Below, in pieces: positions 35,340 through 43,886 of a stretch of DNA of 64,000 nt (position 1 is its first letter; each line of letters starts with the position of its first letter). The position numbers and the translations under genes are program-made. Source of the DNA: Amycolatopsis thermophila (lineage in GTDB: Bacteria; Actinomycetota; Actinomycetes; Mycobacteriales; Pseudonocardiaceae); the NCBI RefSeq assembly GCF_030814215.1, contig NZ_JAUSUT010000001.1, positions 6,324,001 to 6,388,000 of the forward strand, in the 5' to 3' direction. Below the pieces are notes generated by a model. That model searched no databases. It had not been told where the DNA came from and worked only from the letters and a program-made list of their open reading frames with translations.

Positions 35340-36056
35340 TCAAGCCCCCAACCCGTACGTGGCGTAAGCGCTGCGGATCACCGGCTGGGCGACGTTGCGC
35401 ACCCGCACGCCACCGGGCGTGACACCCTGCTCACACCCGAAGTGCGCGTGGCCGTGGATCGCCAGGTCGGCGCCGCATTCGTCGATCACCTCACCGAGCT
35501 GGTAGGCGCCCAGGAACGGGTAGATCTCCGGCGGCTCGCCGCGCAGCGTCTCCGGGATCGGCGAGTAGTGGGTGAGCGCGATGCGGTGGTCGACGTCGTC
35601 CAGCTCCATCATCGCCCGCCGCAGCGCGTCGGACCGTTCGATGCTGTGCTCGACGAACGCCTTCATCTCCCGTTCGCCGAACGCGCTGGCGCACTTGCCG
35701 GCGAACCCGCCGCCGAAGCCCTTCACCCCGGCGACGCCGAGACTCTGGCCGCCGGCCTCGATCCGGGTGGAAGCGCCCTCCAGCACCTGGATGCCGTGGT
35801 CCTCCAGCAGCTTCGTGATCTCGTCCTGCCGGTCGCTGTGGTAGTCGTGGTTGCCCAGCACCGCCACCACCGGCCGCGCCAGGCCGCTGAACTCGTCGGC
35901 GACCACCTCGGCCTCCTCCAGCGCGCCGTGCCGGGTCAGGTCGCCGGCCAGCAGCAGGACGTCGGCCAGGTCGCCGAGGTGTTCCAGGGCCGGGCGCAGC
36001 AGCCCGCGGGCGTCCTCGCCCAGGTGCACGTCCCCCACCGCCGCCACGCGGATCAC
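35340..36056 (-). CDS. Metallophosphoesterase (calcineurin-like)
   Basis: 238 aa. The metal-binding blocks are complete: 'AVGDVHLG' (D/H), 'LLAGDLTRHG', 'VLGNHDYHS' and 'AIHGHAHFG'. The enzyme is cytoplasmic, as there is no signal peptide. Substrates of this group include phosphodiesters and nucleotides; none can be assigned. The ATG overlaps the stop of the BON-domain gene upstream, making it the last gene of a three-gene overlapping operon. Confidence 0.92.
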   Translation of the reverse strand: MIRVAAVGDVHLGEDARGLLRPALEHLGDLADVLLLAGDLTRHGALEEAEVVADEFSGLARPVVAVLGNHDYHSDRQDEITKLLEDHGIQVLEGASTRIEAGGQSLGVAGVKGFGGGFAGKCASAFGEREMKAFVEHSIERSDALRRAMMELDDVDHRIALTHYSPIPETLRGEPPEIYPFLGAYQLGEVIDECGADLAIHGHAHFGCEQGVTPGGVRVRNVAQPVIRSAYATYGLGA

Positions 36057-36313
36057 CGCAGGTCCTCCCTCCGGGCCGGTTCACGGGTGTCGGCCACCCG
36101 CACGTCGTTGTGCACCCGCACCCCGGGCGCGACCTCGTGCAGCACGTTCTCCAGCTCGGCGCGCCGCTCGTCGCAGGTCACCTCCCCGGACAGGTGCACG
36201 TCGTCGCCGCGGACGTTGACCCGCACACCCATCTCCGCCGTGCGGGGGTCCTCGGCCAGGGCGCGGCGCAGGTGGGCCGCGCGGTACTGGGGTGTCTCCT
36301 GCTCGCCTGCCAT
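36053..36313 (-). CDS. BON-domain protein
   Basis: 86 aa. 'HLRRALAEDPRTAEMGVRVN' and 'VRGDDVHLSGEVTCDERRAE' give a single BON fold (alpha-beta, VxGxVHLxGxV type), which binds membranes or phospholipids in stress-related proteins. There is no signal peptide, so it is likely cytoplasmic or membrane-associated. It overlaps the nucleotidyltransferase stop upstream and the phosphoesterase start downstream by 3-4 bp. Confidence 0.85.
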   Translation of the reverse strand: MAGEQETPQYRAAHLRRALAEDPRTAEMGVRVNVRGDDVHLSGEVTCDERRAELENVLHEVAPGVRVHNDVRVADTREPARREDLR

Positions 36314-36870
36314 CACGGTGCTCCTCCGAGGTCGGCGACCGACAGCGAGTCCAGCAGCGTCAGGAACGCCTGCGCGTACGGGGACTCGGCGGTCTCCTTC
36401 GCCACGCGCTCCCAGTCCACCTGTTCCCGCAGGTCGCGGGCGATGTGCAGGAGCGGGGCGAAGTCGCAGCGGTGCGCGTCGAGGACGAGCAGCTTGTCGA
36501 CCATGATGTCGGTGCCGTTCATGACGGGCGCCATCGTGGAGCCGACGCGCATCATCTCGGCCCGGGCGAGCGTCTCGTCGGTGACCGGGCGGTAGTTGGG
36601 CCGGAAGATCAGGTCGACGAGGACGTCGCCGTCCCAGACCTTGCTCAGCCAGTCCTCCGGCGGGTCCTCCGCCCGCATCCCCTCGGCCACCAGCGCCTCG
36701 GTGGCGGCGGGCACGTCCTCCTCCTTCAGGAAGAGGTCGACGTCGTGATCGGAGGGCGGGCCGCCGCGGGCGTAGACCGCGCAGCCGCCGGACACCGTGA
36801 ACGGGATCTCGTGAGCCGTCAGCGTGGTGACCACCTTGGTCAGCGTGCGCAGCAACGACTGCTCGTCCAT
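36313..36870 (-). CDS. Nucleotidyltransferase-fold protein (MNT/AbiEii-like)
   Basis: 185 aa. 'IPFTVSGGCAVYARGGPPSD' with 'HDVDLFLKEED' is the G-G(x)AV...DxD catalytic core of minimal nucleotidyltransferases; a third acidic residue lies in 'GDVLVDLIFRP'. Such proteins transfer NMPs to proteins, RNA or small molecules; some are toxins, but no antitoxin-like partner is visible. ATG 36870 is 10 bp after a GGGTAC box, so the transcript is probably leaderless from a stress-sigma promoter. It is the first gene of the operon with the BON and phosphoesterase genes. Confidence 0.8.
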   Translation of the reverse strand: MDEQSLLRTLTKVVTTLTAHEIPFTVSGGCAVYARGGPPSDHDVDLFLKEEDVPAATEALVAEGMRAEDPPEDWLSKVWDGDVLVDLIFRPNYRPVTDETLARAEMMRVGSTMAPVMNGTDIMVDKLLVLDAHRCDFAPLLHIARDLREQVDWERVAKETAESPYAQAFLTLLDSLSVADLGGAP

Positions 36871-36880
36871 GCGCGGCGGG

Positions 36881-36904
36881 TACCCGTGCCCGACCGGGGC
36901 AAAC
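36881..36904 (-). promoter_or_regulatory. SigB/SigF-type promoter for nucleotidyltransferase-BON-phosphoesterase operon
   Basis: On the minus strand GTTT (36904-36901), 15 bp spacer, GGGTA (36885-36881). This matches the actinobacterial stress-sigma consensus GTTT-N14-16-GGGTA. The -10 ends about 10 bp before ATG 36870, predicting a leaderless mRNA. Confidence 0.7.
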
Positions 36905-36921
36905 GAGCACGTGCGGGCGGC

Positions 36922-36946
36922 GTTTCGGGCCGCGGCGGCGGGGTAC
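36922..36946 (+). promoter_or_regulatory. SigB/SigF-type promoter for HATPase gene
   Basis: GTTT (36922-36925), 15-bp spacer, GGGTAC (36941-36946), 40 bp before ATG 36986. It is arranged back-to-back with the minus-strand copy 18 bp away, so one intergenic region carries two divergent promoters of the same class. Confidence 0.7.
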
Positions 36947-36985
36947 CTCCCGTCCCGTTCGCGAGGGTTGGGAGCAGTCGGGACA

Positions 36986-37351
36986 ATGCGGCGCAGCACC
37001 GAACTGAAGCTGCCCCGGACACCGGACGCCGGGCGTCGGGCGCGCCGGTTCACGAGCGAGATCTGCGCGGCGTGGCGGGTGCACCGGCTGACCCAGGACG
37101 CGGCCATGATCGCCACCGAGCTGGTGGAGAACACCCTGCGCCACACTCGGGTGGCCCCGCGCCTGGGCCTGGAACTGCACCGCGACGAGCTGACGATCAC
37201 CGTGACCGACGACGATCCGCGACGGGCGGTCGTGCGGGAGAGCGGGTCCCCGCCCGGGTTCGGGCTGCTGCTGGTGGCCCAGACGTCCTGGCGGTGGGGG
37301 TGCGAGCAGGCGCCGGCCGGCGGGAAGACGGTGTGGGCGACGCTGCGCTGA
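36986..37351 (+). CDS. RsbW/SpoIIAB-like ATP-binding (HATPase_c_2) regulatory protein
   Basis: 121 aa. The GHKL ATP-binding boxes are present: N-box 'IATELVENTLRHTR', G1 'TVTDDDPRRAV' and G2 'PGFGLLLVAQ'. This is the small anti-sigma-kinase-like family common in actinomycetes that acts on anti-sigma antagonists. A STAS protein gene lies 330 bp downstream on the same strand, so the two may form a partner-switch pair acting on a stress sigma factor such as the one encoded at 53.3 kb. That partnership is inferred. Confidence 0.85.
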   Translation: MRRSTELKLPRTPDAGRRARRFTSEICAAWRVHRLTQDAAMIATELVENTLRHTRVAPRLGLELHRDELTITVTDDDPRRAVVRESGSPPGFGLLLVAQTSWRWGCEQAPAGGKTVWATLR

Positions 37352-37678
37352 ACCGCGGCCCGGCGGTGCGGGACCACCGCTGCCCCGCCCCGCCGGACCT
37401 CCACCCCACCACAGACGGCTCACGCGGCACCCCGGAGCCGGGGCGCCGGGCCGGGCCGACAGGACGGGCTACCCCGCCCGGCCGTCCCCCAACCGGGATG
37501 AAGCGGGTTGCCAACGGCCCGGCCTGGTCCGTACGGTCGGAGGAGAGCGGTTGAGTGACCAGCCGTGCCGGGGCCGGACACGCCCGGTTGGAGGCTTCGA
37601 AGTTCTCGATCTTTCGGGTTCCTGGGCGCGTGTGTGAACCGTCCCCGCTGTGCTCACCACAACCCCGGGGAGACACCC
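37352..37678. other. Intergenic region between HATPase and STAS genes
   Basis: 327 bp without a convincing gene. A short GCGGTG/CACCGC hairpin lies just after the HATPase stop (about 37362-37379). The right 100 bp are less GC-rich and probably hold the STAS-gene promoter, but no clear GTTT-N15-GGGTA match was found (only GGGTT near 37615). Confidence 0.5.
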
Positions 37679-38053
37679 GTGTACGAAGCTCACGACTTTC
37701 GCATCGACCTCACCGACCGCCCCGACGACATCCGGCTGGCCCGCGTGACCGGCGAACTGGACCTCGCCGCCGCACCGGCGCTGCGCGACTGCCTCACCGC
37801 CTGCCTCGAGTCGGGGCGGGTGTTCGTCGTCGACCTGGAGGCGGTGACCTTCCTCGGCTCCGCGGGCCTGCAGGCCCTGGTCGACACGGCCGAGTCCGCC
37901 CGGCACCGGTCGGTGCACTGGGCGCTGGCCGGCAGCCACCGGGCCGTGGTCCGCCCCCTGCAGGTCACCGGCCTGGACGAGCAGCTCCCCCGGTACCCGA
38001 GCGTCACGGTCGCCGTGCGCGACCTCCTCGCGGCCCCCGCGGCCGGCCGCTAG
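37679..38053 (+). CDS. STAS-domain anti-sigma-factor antagonist
   Basis: 124 aa from GTG 37679 with GGGGAG 7 nt upstream. The fold signature 'RLARVTGELDLAAAPALRD' is followed by 'VVDLEAVTFLGSAGLQAL', where Ser in 'FLGSAGL' is the phosphorylatable residue of SpoIIAA/RsbV proteins (Gly replaces the usual Asp before it). It would bind an anti-sigma kinase when unphosphorylated, releasing a sigma factor. The stop overlaps the convergent UDP-sugar dehydrogenase gene by 4 bp. Confidence 0.88.
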   Translation: MYEAHDFRIDLTDRPDDIRLARVTGELDLAAAPALRDCLTACLESGRVFVVDLEAVTFLGSAGLQALVDTAESARHRSVHWALAGSHRAVVRPLQVTGLDEQLPRYPSVTVAVRDLLAAPAAGR

Positions 38054-39309
38054 GCGGGCCGGCCCAGGCGCACGCACCGCAGCCCACTGCCCCGCACCAC
38101 CTCCGGATCGAGGACGTCCCGGGTGTCGACCACGACCTCGCCGTCGGCGACCGCGGCCAGCTGGCTCCAGTCGAGCCGCGCGAACTCGGGCCACTCGGTC
38201 AGGACCACCAGCACCCGGGCGCCCTTCGCGGCGAGCACCGGGTCGTCCACCGGGTGGACCGGGCCGACCGGGTCACCCTCGCCGACGCCGGGGTCGTAGC
38301 CGGTGAGGACGGCGCCCGCGGCGGCCAGCCGCGCGGCCACGGCCAGTGCGGGCGAGTCGCGCAGGTCGTGCGTGCCGGCCTTGAACGTCAGCCCGAACAG
38401 CCCGATCCGGACGCCGTCCAGGCACCCGCCCGCCGCGTCCCGGATCCGGGCGACGACGTGGTCGTGCTGCCGGTCGTTGGCGTCGATCGCCGCGCGCAGC
38501 ACCGCCAGGTCGACGCCGGCCGCGGCCGCGAAGCACTCCAGCGCGCGGGTGTCCTTGGGCAGGCACGAGCCGCCCCAGCCGGGGCCCGGCCGCAGGAAGT
38601 GCGGCCCGATCCGCTCGTCCAGGCCCATCGTGCGGGTGACCGCGCCGATGTCGGCGCCGGTGCGCTCGCACAACCGGGCGAGCAGGTTCACGTAGGACAG
38701 CTTGAGCGCCAGGAACGCGTTGCTGGCGTACTTGCCCAGTTCGGCGCTGGCGTGGTCGGTCCGCACGACGGGCGCGTCCAGCTCGCCGTAGAGCGCGGCG
38801 ACCCGCTCCACCGCGCCCGGCGACCCGCCGAGGACGACCCGGCCGGGGTGGGCGAAGTCGTGCACCGCGTGCCCCTCGCGCAGGAACTCGGGGTTGCTGA
38901 CCACGGCGACACCGGCGGCGCGCTCGATCCGGGCGCAGGTGCCGACCGGCACGGTCGACTTGACCACCAGCACCGTGTCCGGCGCCGGGGTGATCGCGTC
39001 CAGCATCGCCTCCACCGCGCCGAGATCGGCGGTGCCGTCCGGCCCGGTGGGCGTGGGCACGCAGGTGAAGACGAACTCGCGGCCGTTCACCGCGGACACG
39101 TCGGTGGTGAAGTGCAAGCGCCCGGCGGCCAGGCCCTCGCGGACGAGCGGGGCCAGGCCCGGTTCGCCGAGCGACACCTCGCCGCGCGACAGGCACTCCA
39201 CTTTGGACTCATCGACCTCGGCGCAGACCACGTCGTGCCCGAGCCCGGCCAGGCACGCGGCGGTGGTCAGGCCAACGTAGCCGGCCCCGACGACCCCGAC
39301 CGCGGCCAC
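38050..39309 (-). CDS. UDP-glucose/GDP-mannose dehydrogenase family, probably UDP-glucose 6-dehydrogenase
   Basis: 419 aa. NAD-binding 'VGVVGAGYVGLTTAACLAGL', 'STVPVGTC', 'NPEFLREGHAVHDF', the catalytic Cys loop 'GWGGSCLPKDT' and 'GLTFKAGTHDLRDSPAL' are all present. It oxidises the C6 of a nucleotide sugar. UDP-glucose is the best guess because a UDP-xylose synthase, which consumes UDP-glucuronate, is encoded at the other end of the same operon. GTG 39309 starts 1 bp after the GT9 stop. It is the last gene of the nine-gene cluster. Confidence 0.92.
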   Translation of the reverse strand: MAAVGVVGAGYVGLTTAACLAGLGHDVVCAEVDESKVECLSRGEVSLGEPGLAPLVREGLAAGRLHFTTDVSAVNGREFVFTCVPTPTGPDGTADLGAVEAMLDAITPAPDTVLVVKSTVPVGTCARIERAAGVAVVSNPEFLREGHAVHDFAHPGRVVLGGSPGAVERVAALYGELDAPVVRTDHASAELGKYASNAFLALKLSYVNLLARLCERTGADIGAVTRTMGLDERIGPHFLRPGPGWGGSCLPKDTRALECFAAAAGVDLAVLRAAIDANDRQHDHVVARIRDAAGGCLDGVRIGLFGLTFKAGTHDLRDSPALAVAARLAAAGAVLTGYDPGVGEGDPVGPVHPVDDPVLAAKGARVLVVLTEWPEFARLDWSQLAAVADGEVVVDTRDVLDPEVVRGSGLRCVRLGRPA

Positions 39310-39310
39310 C

Positions 39311-40255
39311 TCAGGCCCCCACGGGCGGCCGCTGCACCTTCCGGCCCGCCGCGATCACGTCGCCCTCCGTGATGCGCAGCAGCCCGGCCGACGGCTCGTC
39401 GGCGAACGGGTCGCCCTCCTCGCCGGCCCACAGCACGGCGTGCCGGTCCTCGGTGCCCGGCGGCGGACCCCACCGCCACGGCGGGGTCGGCCCGAACAAC
39501 AGCACCGACGGCGTGCCGTAGGCGGTGGCGAGGTGCCCGATGCCGGTGTCCCCGCTGATCACCAGCCGCGCCCCCGCCACGAGGGCGGCCAGCTCGGTCA
39601 GCCCGGTGCGGCCGGCCAGCACCGCGTCCTGGCCCAGCCCGGCCGCGGCGGCGAGGTGCCCCGCGAGGTCACGCTCCGCGGCGCTACCGGTCACCACGAC
39701 GCGGTGACCCTCGCGGGAGAACTCGCACGCCACCTCCGCGAAGCGCCGCGGCGGCCAGCGCCGCGACCCGAACGCCGCGCCGGGGTGCACGACGACCGCC
39801 TCCGGCACCGGGCTCGGCACGGCGGGACGCGCCAGCGCGAGGTCGTGGCGGGCGGCTTCGATGCCGTGGTACGCCAGCAGCCGGCACCAGCGCTCGGCTT
39901 CGTGCACGTCGTCGCGCCACTCCGGGCCGCGCAGGCCCGGAAAGTCCGGGTGCCGGTGGGCCAGCAGACGCTCCGGGCGGGTGGCGAGCAGATCGAGAAG
40001 ACTTTCCGGGCCGCTGCCGTGCAGGTTCACCGCGACGGCGGGCGGCGCGCCGTCCCAGCGCAGCGCACCCAGGCGCGGGGTGGGCAGCACGCGGTCGACC
40101 GCGCCGGTGAGCGTGGCGAGCTCGTCCAGCGCCGCGGGCGCGGCGAGCGTAATCCGCGCATCCGGGAACGCGGCGCGCAGACCACGCAGCGCCGGGAGGG
40201 CGACCAGGAGGTCACCGACCCCGAGCGCCCGCAGCACCAGAACGTCGCCGGTCAC
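39311..40255 (-). CDS. GT9-family glycosyltransferase (heptosyltransferase-like)
   Basis: 314 aa from GTG 40255, overlapping the SDR stop. The N-terminal 'LRALGVGDLLVALPALRGLR' and C-terminal 'LVISGDTGIGHLATAYGTPS' with 'VLLFGPTPPWRWGP' are the ADP-heptose:LPS heptosyltransferase (GT9) motifs; the Asp in 'SGDTGIGHL' lies in the donor pocket. With the ADP-heptose genes in the same operon, ADP-heptose is the likely donor. No LPS exists in this lineage, so the acceptor must be different. Confidence 0.9.
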   Translation of the reverse strand: MTGDVLVLRALGVGDLLVALPALRGLRAAFPDARITLAAPAALDELATLTGAVDRVLPTPRLGALRWDGAPPAVAVNLHGSGPESLLDLLATRPERLLAHRHPDFPGLRGPEWRDDVHEAERWCRLLAYHGIEAARHDLALARPAVPSPVPEAVVVHPGAAFGSRRWPPRRFAEVACEFSREGHRVVVTGSAAERDLAGHLAAAAGLGQDAVLAGRTGLTELAALVAGARLVISGDTGIGHLATAYGTPSVLLFGPTPPWRWGPPPGTEDRHAVLWAGEEGDPFADEPSAGLLRITEGDVIAAGRKVQRPPVGA

Positions 40256-40941
40256 GGCCAGGAGCCCTCCTCCGAGTGCGCCACGACCAGCTCGCGCACC
40301 TCGCAGCCGGCGGGCTGGGACAACGCGAACAGCACGGTCCGCGCCACGTTCTCCGGGTCGTTCAGCTTCGCGTCGGCCGGCGGCTTGTACTGCTCGTCCC
40401 GCGCGTCGAAGAACGCGGTGTGCATGCCACCCGGCACCAGCATCGTCACGCCGATGCGGCCCGCGGTCTCCGCGGCCAGCGCGCGGGTGAACCCGACGAC
40501 ACCCCACTTCGAGGCGCAGTACGCGGTCGCGTCGCTGACCGCCCTGATGCCCAGCGTCGAGGCGACCGTGACGACCTTGCCGTGCGAGCGTTCCAGGTAG
40601 GGCAGCGCGGCCCGGACGACCGCGGCCGTGCCGAACAGGTTGACCTTGACCACCCGTTCCCAGTCCGCTGTGGACACCCCGTCCAGCTTGCCGGGGAAGT
40701 CGATGCCGGCGGCGGTGAACACCGCGTCCAGCCCGCCCGCCTGCTCGGCCAGCTCCGTCACGGCCCGCTCGGTCTCGGCGGTGTCGGTGAGGTCGACCGG
40801 CACGTAGGGCACGCCGGCGACCGGGGGCTTGCGGTCGAGCACCAGCGGGGTCCCGCCCGCGTCCGCCACCGCCTTCACCGTCGCCGCGCCCAGCCCGGAC
40901 GCGCCCCCGGTGATCAGAACCTTGCCTGGCGATGCAGCCAT
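40252..40941 (-). CDS. Short-chain dehydrogenase/reductase
   Basis: 229-aa classical SDR: cofactor loop 'LITGGASGLGAATVK', 'TAAGIDFPG', catalytic Ser in 'VTVASTLG' and 'YCASKWGVVGF'. Asp in 'VLDRKPP' after strand 2 suggests NAD(H) preference. Its length and TGxxxGxG loop exclude the extended-SDR heptose epimerase HldD, so it more likely oxidises or reduces a sugar or another precursor in the glycan pathway. The operon context is the only clue to its substrate. Confidence 0.88.
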   Translation of the reverse strand: MAASPGKVLITGGASGLGAATVKAVADAGGTPLVLDRKPPVAGVPYVPVDLTDTAETERAVTELAEQAGGLDAVFTAAGIDFPGKLDGVSTADWERVVKVNLFGTAAVVRAALPYLERSHGKVVTVASTLGIRAVSDATAYCASKWGVVGFTRALAAETAGRIGVTMLVPGGMHTAFFDARDEQYKPPADAKLNDPENVARTVLFALSQPAGCEVRELVVAHSEEGSWP

Positions 40942-40951
40942 GTCTCCCCTT

Positions 40952-42313
40952 CTATCCGTTGGACACGGTCTCGATGAGCCGCGTGGTGGAGTAGCCCTCG
41001 ACGGTCGGCACGAGCACCACCCGGCCGCCGTTCTCGCGCACGACCTCGGCCTCGGGCAGGTCGGTGCCCTCGTAGTCGCCGCCCTTGACCCACACGTCCG
41101 GCCGCAGCGTGCGCAGCACCTCCACCGGCGAGGACTCCTCGAACACCACGACGGCGTCGACCGACTCCAGCGCGCTGAGCACGCGCACCCGGTCGGCGGC
41201 GGTCACCACCGGCCGTCCCGGTCCCTTGAGGCGGCGCACCGACTCGTCGGAATTGACGCACACGATCAGCACGTCACCCAGCTCGCGGGCGCGCCGCAGC
41301 AGGGTCACGTGACCCGGGTGCAGGATGTCGAAGCACCCGCCGGTGGCCACGACGCGACCGCCGCGGCGGCGGACCCGCTCGGCCAGTTCGAAACCGGACA
41401 GCCCCGGTTCCCGGGCGACCGGCTCGGCGGGTTCGGACAGGGCGGTCGCGGCGCCCGCGGCGACGAACCGGGCCGCCGACTCGACGGCCGAGGCGACCGC
41501 GTTGTCCAGCCGCGCGCCTTCGAACAGCGCCGCAGCGACCGCGCTCGCGAACCGGTCACCCGCACCGCAGGTGTCCGGGCGCACGCTGGCCGGTACGCGG
41601 GCGGCGTGGGGAACCGGGATCGTGCGGGTGGCCGAACCGTCGGCGAGCACGGCACCTCGCGCACCCACCGTCACCGCGACCGCCTCCGCCGACCACTGCA
41701 CGCGCAGCCGCTCGGCCAGGTCCCCGGGCGTGCCCGGTTCGCCGGCGAACTTCGCGGCCTCGCCTTCGTTCGGCGTCACCAGCGCGGCACCGGGCACCGG
41801 CGGCCCGCCCCGCGGGTGCGGGTCCCAGACGATCGGGGCGCCGCTCTCCCCGAGCAGTTGCCGGATCCGCGGATGACTCGCCACGCCGCGCCCGTAGTCG
41901 GCGACGAGGATCGCCGACGCGCTGCGCAGCACGGACACCGTGTGCGCGTCGAGCGGTTCGCGGGCGGCGCGGCCGTCGCCGTGGTCCAGGCGCACGACCG
42001 ACTGCCCGGCCGCGCGGATGCGCGTCTTGCGGACGGTTTCGCCCTCCAGCGGCAGCGCGCACAGCTCCACCTCGCCACCCAGCAGGCGGGCCAGCCGCGC
42101 GCCGCCCTCGTCCTCGCCGAGCGCCGTGACCAGCACGACGTCCGCGGCGGACCGGGCGGCCAGGCGGGCGGCGAGCCCCGCGCCACCGGGCCGGTGCCAC
42201 TCGCGGCCGACGTCGACCACCGGGACCGGCGCCTCCGGGCACAGCCGTTCGGCGTTGCCGTCGACGTCGATGTCCAGCAGCGTGTCGCCGACCACCACCA
42301 GGGGGCCGGTCAC
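40952..42313 (-). CDS. hldE: Bifunctional heptose-7-phosphate kinase / heptose-1-phosphate adenylyltransferase
   Basis: 453 aa from GTG 42313, overlapping the gmhA stop. Residues 1 to about 310 are a PfkB-type kinase ('VVVGDTLLDIDVDGN', 'RPGGAGLAARLAA', and the anion hole 'DTCGAGDRFAS'). From about 326 a nucleotidyltransferase domain has 'GGCFDILHPGHVTLLRRA' and 'GYSTTRLIE'. This is the HldE (RfaE) two-domain order: it phosphorylates D-glycero-D-manno-heptose-7-P at C1 and later adenylates heptose-1-P to ADP-heptose. Together with GmhA and the GmhB-type domain it completes the pathway. Confidence 0.94.
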   Translation of the reverse strand: MTGPLVVVGDTLLDIDVDGNAERLCPEAPVPVVDVGREWHRPGGAGLAARLAARSAADVVLVTALGEDEGGARLARLLGGEVELCALPLEGETVRKTRIRAAGQSVVRLDHGDGRAAREPLDAHTVSVLRSASAILVADYGRGVASHPRIRQLLGESGAPIVWDPHPRGGPPVPGAALVTPNEGEAAKFAGEPGTPGDLAERLRVQWSAEAVAVTVGARGAVLADGSATRTIPVPHAARVPASVRPDTCGAGDRFASAVAAALFEGARLDNAVASAVESAARFVAAGAATALSEPAEPVAREPGLSGFELAERVRRRGGRVVATGGCFDILHPGHVTLLRRARELGDVLIVCVNSDESVRRLKGPGRPVVTAADRVRVLSALESVDAVVVFEESSPVEVLRTLRPDVWVKGGDYEGTDLPEAEVVRENGGRVVLVPTVEGYSTTRLIETVSNG

Positions 42314-42873
42314 GAGGGCACTCCCAGCGCCTCGTCCAGCGCCGCGCACAGGCCGTGGACCACCGCGAGGTGCGCCTCCTGCACGGTGCCGGTGCTCGGC
42401 GCGTCGATCACCAGCGTGTCATCGCAGATCGAGGCCAGCGCGTTCGGCGCCGGTCCGGTCAGCGCCCACGTCGTGATGCCCAGCTCGTGCGCGGTCTTCG
42501 CGGCCGCGCACACGTTCTGGCTGCGACCACTGGTCGACAGCGCCACCAGCACGTCACCGGGGCGGCCGTGCGCGCGCACCTGGCGGGCGAACACCTCGTG
42601 GTCGCCGTAGTCGTTGACGATCGCCGTGGTCGCCGACGTGTCGGCGTGCAGCGCGATCGCCGACAGCGGCTGCCGGTCGTTGACGAACCGGCCGACGAGC
42701 TCACCGGTCAGGTGCTGGGCTTCGGCGGCGCTGCCGCCGTTGCCGCAGGCGAGCAGACGCCCGCCGGCCCCGAGCACGTCGGCGAGGTGACGACCCCACG
42801 CCTCGATCCTCGGCGCCAGCGCGGTCAGGTCTTGCATGGTCGCGGCCAGAGCCGTGAACCGCTCTTCGATCAC
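42310..42873 (-). CDS. gmhA: Sedoheptulose-7-phosphate isomerase
   Basis: 187 aa. SIS fold with 'RLLACGNGGSAAEAQHLTGE', 'VNDRQPLSAIALHADTS' and 'VALSTSGRSQNVCAAAKTA', plus a C-terminal His 'EAHLAVVHGLC', matching GmhA, which makes D-glycero-D-manno-heptose-7-P from sedoheptulose-7-P. GTG 42873 has an AGGAGG site inside the end of the upstream GT9 gene and overlaps its stop (GTGA). HldE follows with another GTGA overlap, so stoichiometric production of the pathway enzymes is likely. Confidence 0.95.
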   Translation of the reverse strand: MIEERFTALAATMQDLTALAPRIEAWGRHLADVLGAGGRLLACGNGGSAAEAQHLTGELVGRFVNDRQPLSAIALHADTSATTAIVNDYGDHEVFARQVRAHGRPGDVLVALSTSGRSQNVCAAAKTAHELGITTWALTGPAPNALASICDDTLVIDAPSTGTVQEAHLAVVHGLCAALDEALGVPS

Positions 42874-43886
42874 GCTGCACCTCCTAGTTTCTCCACGGCC
42901 CGCAGGACCTCCTCGGGGGCGACCCGGCCCAGGCACGGGTGCCCGGACACCGGGCAGACGCGGGCCCGGGTGTCGCGGCAGGGCGCGTCCTGGTCCCCGA
43001 GCAGGACGACCGGCACCCCGTGGGGCGCCCACCGCGCGGCCGGCACGACCGGGGCGAACATCGACACGACGGGGGTGCCCACGGCCGCGGCCAGGTGCGC
43101 CGGTCCGGTGTTGGGGGCGACGGTGACCCGCGCACCGGCGAGCACGGCGGCGAGGCCGCGCAGGTCGGTCCGGCCGGCCAGGTCGAGACCGTGGTCCCCG
43201 GCGACCCGGGCGGTGAGTTCGCGCTCGGCCGGGCCGCCGGTGACGACGACCCGGTATCCGGACTGGGCGAGCAGCCGGACGACCTCCGCGTTGCGCTCGG
43301 CGGGATACTGGCGCGCGGGCACCGACGCCGCCGGGTGCACCACGACGTAGCCGGGTTCCCCGACCAGGTCCGAAACGTCGGGCAGCGGGTGTCGCACGGC
43401 CAGCCGCCCGTCGTCGCCCGGCGGGAGCTCGAACCCGGCGGCCCGCGCCAGCGAGAGCGCGCGTTCGGCCTCCGGTGGATCGCCCTCGACGCGGTGCCGC
43501 AGGTCCAGCAGCGAACCCGGGTAGTCCTCGCAGATCGCGCCGATCCACGGCACCCCGCACTCGCGCAGGACCAGCGCGAGCGGCAACGGGGACTGGTGGA
43601 ACGACGTCACGATCAGCGCCGACTCCGGTTGCGCGGCACGGATCCGGGCGCGCAGCTCGGCCAGGTACGCGGGGGTCACCGCGGGTGGGTCCGGGTCGAT
43701 CCACGGCGCGCACCACTCGATGACCTCGTCGACACCGGGCAGCAGCTCGGCGGCGGCGCGCCCGTGCGGCCCGGCCAGGAACGTCACCGAATCCGCCTGC
43801 GCCGCGACCGCCCGCACCAGGGGCCCGGACAGCAGGACGTCGCCCGCGTTGTCCAGGCGCGCCACCAGAACCCGTGACCTCACCAT
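42870..43886 (-). CDS. GT9-family glycosyltransferase (second heptosyltransferase-like enzyme)
   Basis: 338 aa. 'VLVARLDNAGDVLLSGPLVR' at the N-terminus and 'VTVAPNTGPAHLAAAVGTP' with 'VVSMFAPVVPAARWAPHG' at the C-terminus are GT9 motifs. A Cys-containing tail 'CRDTRARVCPVSGHPCLG' follows, typical of this subgroup. Two distinct GT9 enzymes in one operon suggest two successive heptose transfers or two different linkages. The start overlaps the GT2-GmhB fusion gene and the stop overlaps gmhA. Confidence 0.9.
   Translation of the reverse strand: MVRSRVLVARLDNAGDVLLSGPLVRAVAAQADSVTFLAGPHGRAAAELLPGVDEVIEWCAPWIDPDPPAVTPAYLAELRARIRAAQPESALIVTSFHQSPLPLALVLRECGVPWIGAICEDYPGSLLDLRHRVEGDPPEAERALSLARAAGFELPPGDDGRLAVRHPLPDVSDLVGEPGYVVVHPAASVPARQYPAERNAEVVRLLAQSGYRVVVTGGPAERELTARVAGDHGLDLAGRTDLRGLAAVLAGARVTVAPNTGPAHLAAAVGTPVVSMFAPVVPAARWAPHGVPVVLLGDQDAPCRDTRARVCPVSGHPCLGRVAPEEVLRAVEKLGGAA

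Noticed and set aside
33435..36506. Very long plus-strand open frame (over 1000 codons) opposite ctaD and the phosphoesterase
   Set aside because: It is antisense to genes with full catalytic motifs and its translation is low-complexity E/R/Q/H-rich, typical of a shadow frame in high-GC DNA.
36313..36870. Toxin of an AbiEii-type toxin-antitoxin pair
   Set aside because: No AbiEi-like or other antitoxin gene adjoins it. It is the first gene of an operon with BON and phosphoesterase genes.
37565..38053. Longer STAS protein starting at 37565
   Set aside because: The first 38 residues have no fold-like pattern and no ribosome site. GTG 37679 has GGGGAG at the right distance and gives the family length.
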